Of a stretch of DNA of 15,506 bases, positions 13,781 to 15,506 are shown piece by piece. Under the pieces are notes generated by a model that saw only the letters and a list, made by a program, of their open reading frames with translations, was not told the origin of the DNA and did no database searches. The stretch lies in NCBI GenBank assembly GCA_045538305.1, contig JAZSRC010000076.1:1-15506 (forward strand), in the 5' to 3' direction. Origin of the DNA: SFHK01 sp045538305 (lineage in GTDB: Bacteria; Bacillota; Clostridia; Christensenellales; Aristaeellaceae). The position numbers and the translations under genes are program-made. Each line of letters opens with the position of its first letter. Within the stretch, counting starts at the first letter, position 1.

Positions 13781-15109
13781 TTATTCCTCCTTATTGTCAC
13801 GCTCGCGAAGTATAAAGCGTAGCGGTGTTCCTTCAAACCCAAAAGCTTTTCTGAACTGATTCTCCAGATATCTCTCATAAGAAAAATGCATAAGCGTCTT
13901 ATCGTTGATAAACAGGATGAACGTAGGCGGCATGACAGATTGCTGCGTTGCATAATAGATGCGCAGTCTGCGGCCTGAGGTTGCGGGCGGCTGAAGCGCG
14001 CTTTGCGCGTCGGAAAGAATGTCGTTCAAAAGTCCGGTTGTAACGCGGCGGGCGGATTGTTCATATACTTCCTTAACCATTTTAAGGATTCTGTCCACAC
14101 GCTGCCCGGTAAGCGCAGAAATAAACACTACGGGCGCATATTCCATAAACTTCAGCTTCTCGCGAACTTCCTTCGTATACTTTTCAAGCGTTCCCGTTTC
14201 TTTCTCCACAGCGTCCCACTTGTTGATAACGATAATAGCAGCCTTTCCCTGTTCGTCGATATAGCCTGCAATTTTGCTGTCCTGTTCGCTTACGCCCTGT
14301 GTTGCATCTATAACGAGCACTGCAACGTTACAGCGATCAATCGCTGCAAGCGCGCGAACAACCGAGAAACGCTCCAGCGACTGGTACTCAATCGCCCTTT
14401 TTCTTCTGATTCCTGCGGTATCGATAATGATAAATTCATCGTCGCCCATCTGAAACCGCGTATCGATCGCATCGCGCGTAGTTCCGGCAATGTCCGAAAC
14501 CATAACGCGTTCTTCGCCCAGAATGCGGTTTACAAGAGAAGACTTTCCAACGTTCGGCTTTCCGACAAACGCAACGGATATGGCGTCTTCTTCCTCCTCC
14601 AATTCATCGGGATCGGGAAAGAACTTGACAACTTCATCCAGAAGGTCGCCGAGATTGAGAAGGTTTACGGAAGAAATACCTATCGGATCGCCGATTCCGA
14701 GCTGATAGAAATCGTATATTCCGTCCATCATGCGGATATTGTCAATTTTGTTAACAACGAGAATAACAGGTTTACCGCTCCTTCTCAAAAGATCGGCAAC
14801 CATTTCATCATCTGCGGTCATACCCTGCTTGCCATCGACAAAAAACAGAATGACATCGCAGGTTTCAATCGCAATTTCTGCCTGACGCCGCATCTGCTTC
14901 AGCAGCGGATCTTCGCTGGTTGGATCGATGCCACCGGTATCAATCAGTGTAAACTTATACTTCAGCCATTCGCAATCAGCATATACGCGATCGCGGGTTA
15001 CGCCCGGCGTATCCTCTACAATTGCAATTCTTTTTCCGGACATTTTATTGAAAAAAGTAGACTTACCAACATTGGGTCTGCCAACAATGGCGACTAAGGG
15101 ACGAGCCAT
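13781..15109 (-). CDS. der: Ribosome biogenesis GTPase Der (EngA)
   Basis: Der is an essential double GTPase that assists maturation of the 50S ribosomal subunit. The 442-residue protein (family about 435-490) has two G domains. The first carries GRPNVGKS (10-17), DTGG and NKID. The second carries GKPNVGKS (about 181-188), DTAG and NKWD. A KH-like C-terminal domain (about 355-442, with PPTFILFIND and FEGTPLRFILR) follows. The frame is open to an ATG at 15130, but that one lacks a ribosome binding site, whereas the ATG at 15109 follows GGAGGAAGATATACGT and gives the usual MARPLVAIVGRPNVGKS. It lies between the DUF512 gene and plsY. Confidence 0.98.
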   Translation of the reverse strand: MARPLVAIVGRPNVGKSTFFNKMSGKRIAIVEDTPGVTRDRVYADCEWLKYKFTLIDTGGIDPTSEDPLLKQMRRQAEIAIETCDVILFFVDGKQGMTADDEMVADLLRRSGKPVILVVNKIDNIRMMDGIYDFYQLGIGDPIGISSVNLLNLGDLLDEVVKFFPDPDELEEEEDAISVAFVGKPNVGKSSLVNRILGEERVMVSDIAGTTRDAIDTRFQMGDDEFIIIDTAGIRRKRAIEYQSLERFSVVRALAAIDRCNVAVLVIDATQGVSEQDSKIAGYIDEQGKAAIIVINKWDAVEKETGTLEKYTKEVREKLKFMEYAPVVFISALTGQRVDRILKMVKEVYEQSARRVTTGLLNDILSDAQSALQPPATSGRRLRIYYATQQSVMPPTFILFINDKTLMHFSYERYLENQFRKAFGFEGTPLRFILRERDNKEE

Positions 15110-15160
15110 ACGTATATCTTCCTCCGACATATATTTACTGCCCGTTTGGGCGAATAAAAA

Positions 15161-15506
15161 TCAAGTTATTGGCGATTGGCGCAAGAGTGCCTCCAGAAGA
15201 TCCTCTCCGCGTCTACCGATGGGAATAATCGGTTTACCGAGCGCCGTTTTCGCTTCTTCCAGCGTTACATCGTCTAGGAACCTATCGTCTTCGGCTCTCA
15301 GCATGCATTCTGTAATCAGAATTGCGTCCGCCTTACTCGCTTTCATCTGATTTATCAGGTCTTTCCCGGTAACAAGCCCGGCCACCGTTACGGTTTCACC
15401 GAAATACCGATTCTTGATTGCATGAACCGACACATTGAGCCCCGTGATCGGGTGGTCATCCATAAGGCGCTTTAAAAACGGCATTGCGGAAACGCCCGTA
15501 GCAATC
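15161..15506 (-). CDS. DUF512-domain protein, C-terminal part
   Basis: The open frame runs off the right edge of the window, so only about 114 C-terminal residues are present. They match the end of DUF512 proteins, a clostridial family with an N-terminal PDZ-like and radical-SAM-like region of unknown function. Recognisable pieces are RYFGETVTVAGLVTGKDL, ITECMLRAEDDRFLDDVTLEE and EDLLEALL. In many Clostridia this gene directly precedes der, as here (51 bases between them), which supports the call. The missing part must be read from flanking sequence to confirm the radical-SAM cysteines. Confidence 0.85.
   Translation of the reverse strand, partial: IATGVSAMPFLKRLMDDHPITGLNVSVHAIKNRYFGETVTVAGLVTGKDLINQMKASKADAILITECMLRAEDDRFLDDVTLEEAKTALGKPIIPIGRRGEDLLEALLRQSPIT

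Noticed and set aside
14003..15097. Plus-strand open frame of 364 codons opposite der
   Set aside because: It is the antisense shadow of the GTPase gene; its composition looks like a translated complement and no family is recognisable.

Overview
The window looks like chromosomal DNA of an endospore-forming member of the Firmicutes, most likely a clostridial lineage. The evidence is a SleB/YpeB spore-germination pair, an EndoA-type MazF, an IspE (non-mevalonate isoprenoid route), PlsY phospholipid acylation, strong AGGAGG ribosome binding sites and dense short operons. I cannot name a genus. Nothing looks like a prophage, an IS element or a CRISPR array, and no stretch over 300 bases lacks a gene.

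Layout. At 1-1700, minus-strand pckA (ATP-dependent PEP carboxykinase) ends in a perfect hairpin and is preceded by a promoter with clustered palindromes. At 1920-2618 lies a PHP-domain phosphoesterase with its own promoter. From 6743 down to 2742 runs a long minus-strand series: a DUF1292 protein, ispE, a small Cys-rich secreted ORF, sleB, ypeB and mazF, closed by a good terminator. The last four genes are packed so that each downstream start or ribosome binding site overlaps, or nearly overlaps, the previous stop codon. Terminator-like hairpins interrupt the series before ispE and before the small ORF.

At 6923-7426 a plus-strand GNAT acetyltransferase diverges from the DUF1292 gene; both proteins carry cysteine clusters. 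A bidirectional terminator at 7433-7465 separates the GNAT gene from a three-gene minus-strand operon (10094 to 7464): an ECF sigma factor, a membrane anti-sigma factor with a DUF4349 outer domain, and a secreted SIMPL-domain protein. This looks like an envelope-stress module. Its promoter sits back to back with that of a plus-strand tRNA-Leu(CAA), and a perfect 15-bp inverted repeat covers both -10 boxes. A membrane acyltransferase follows the tRNA terminator.

From 15506 down to 11601 the minus strand carries the end of a DUF512 protein, der, plsY and xylB. DUF512-der-plsY is a common Firmicutes order; xylulokinase coupled to plsY by a GTGA overlap is not what I would expect.

The most interesting points are the orphan MazF toxin locked into the cortex-lysis operon with no visible antitoxin, the unrecognised Cys-rich small protein in front of sleB whose ribosome binding site lies in the loop of a terminator-like hairpin, and the mirrored sigma/tRNA promoter pair. 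No complete new defence or mobile system is evident.
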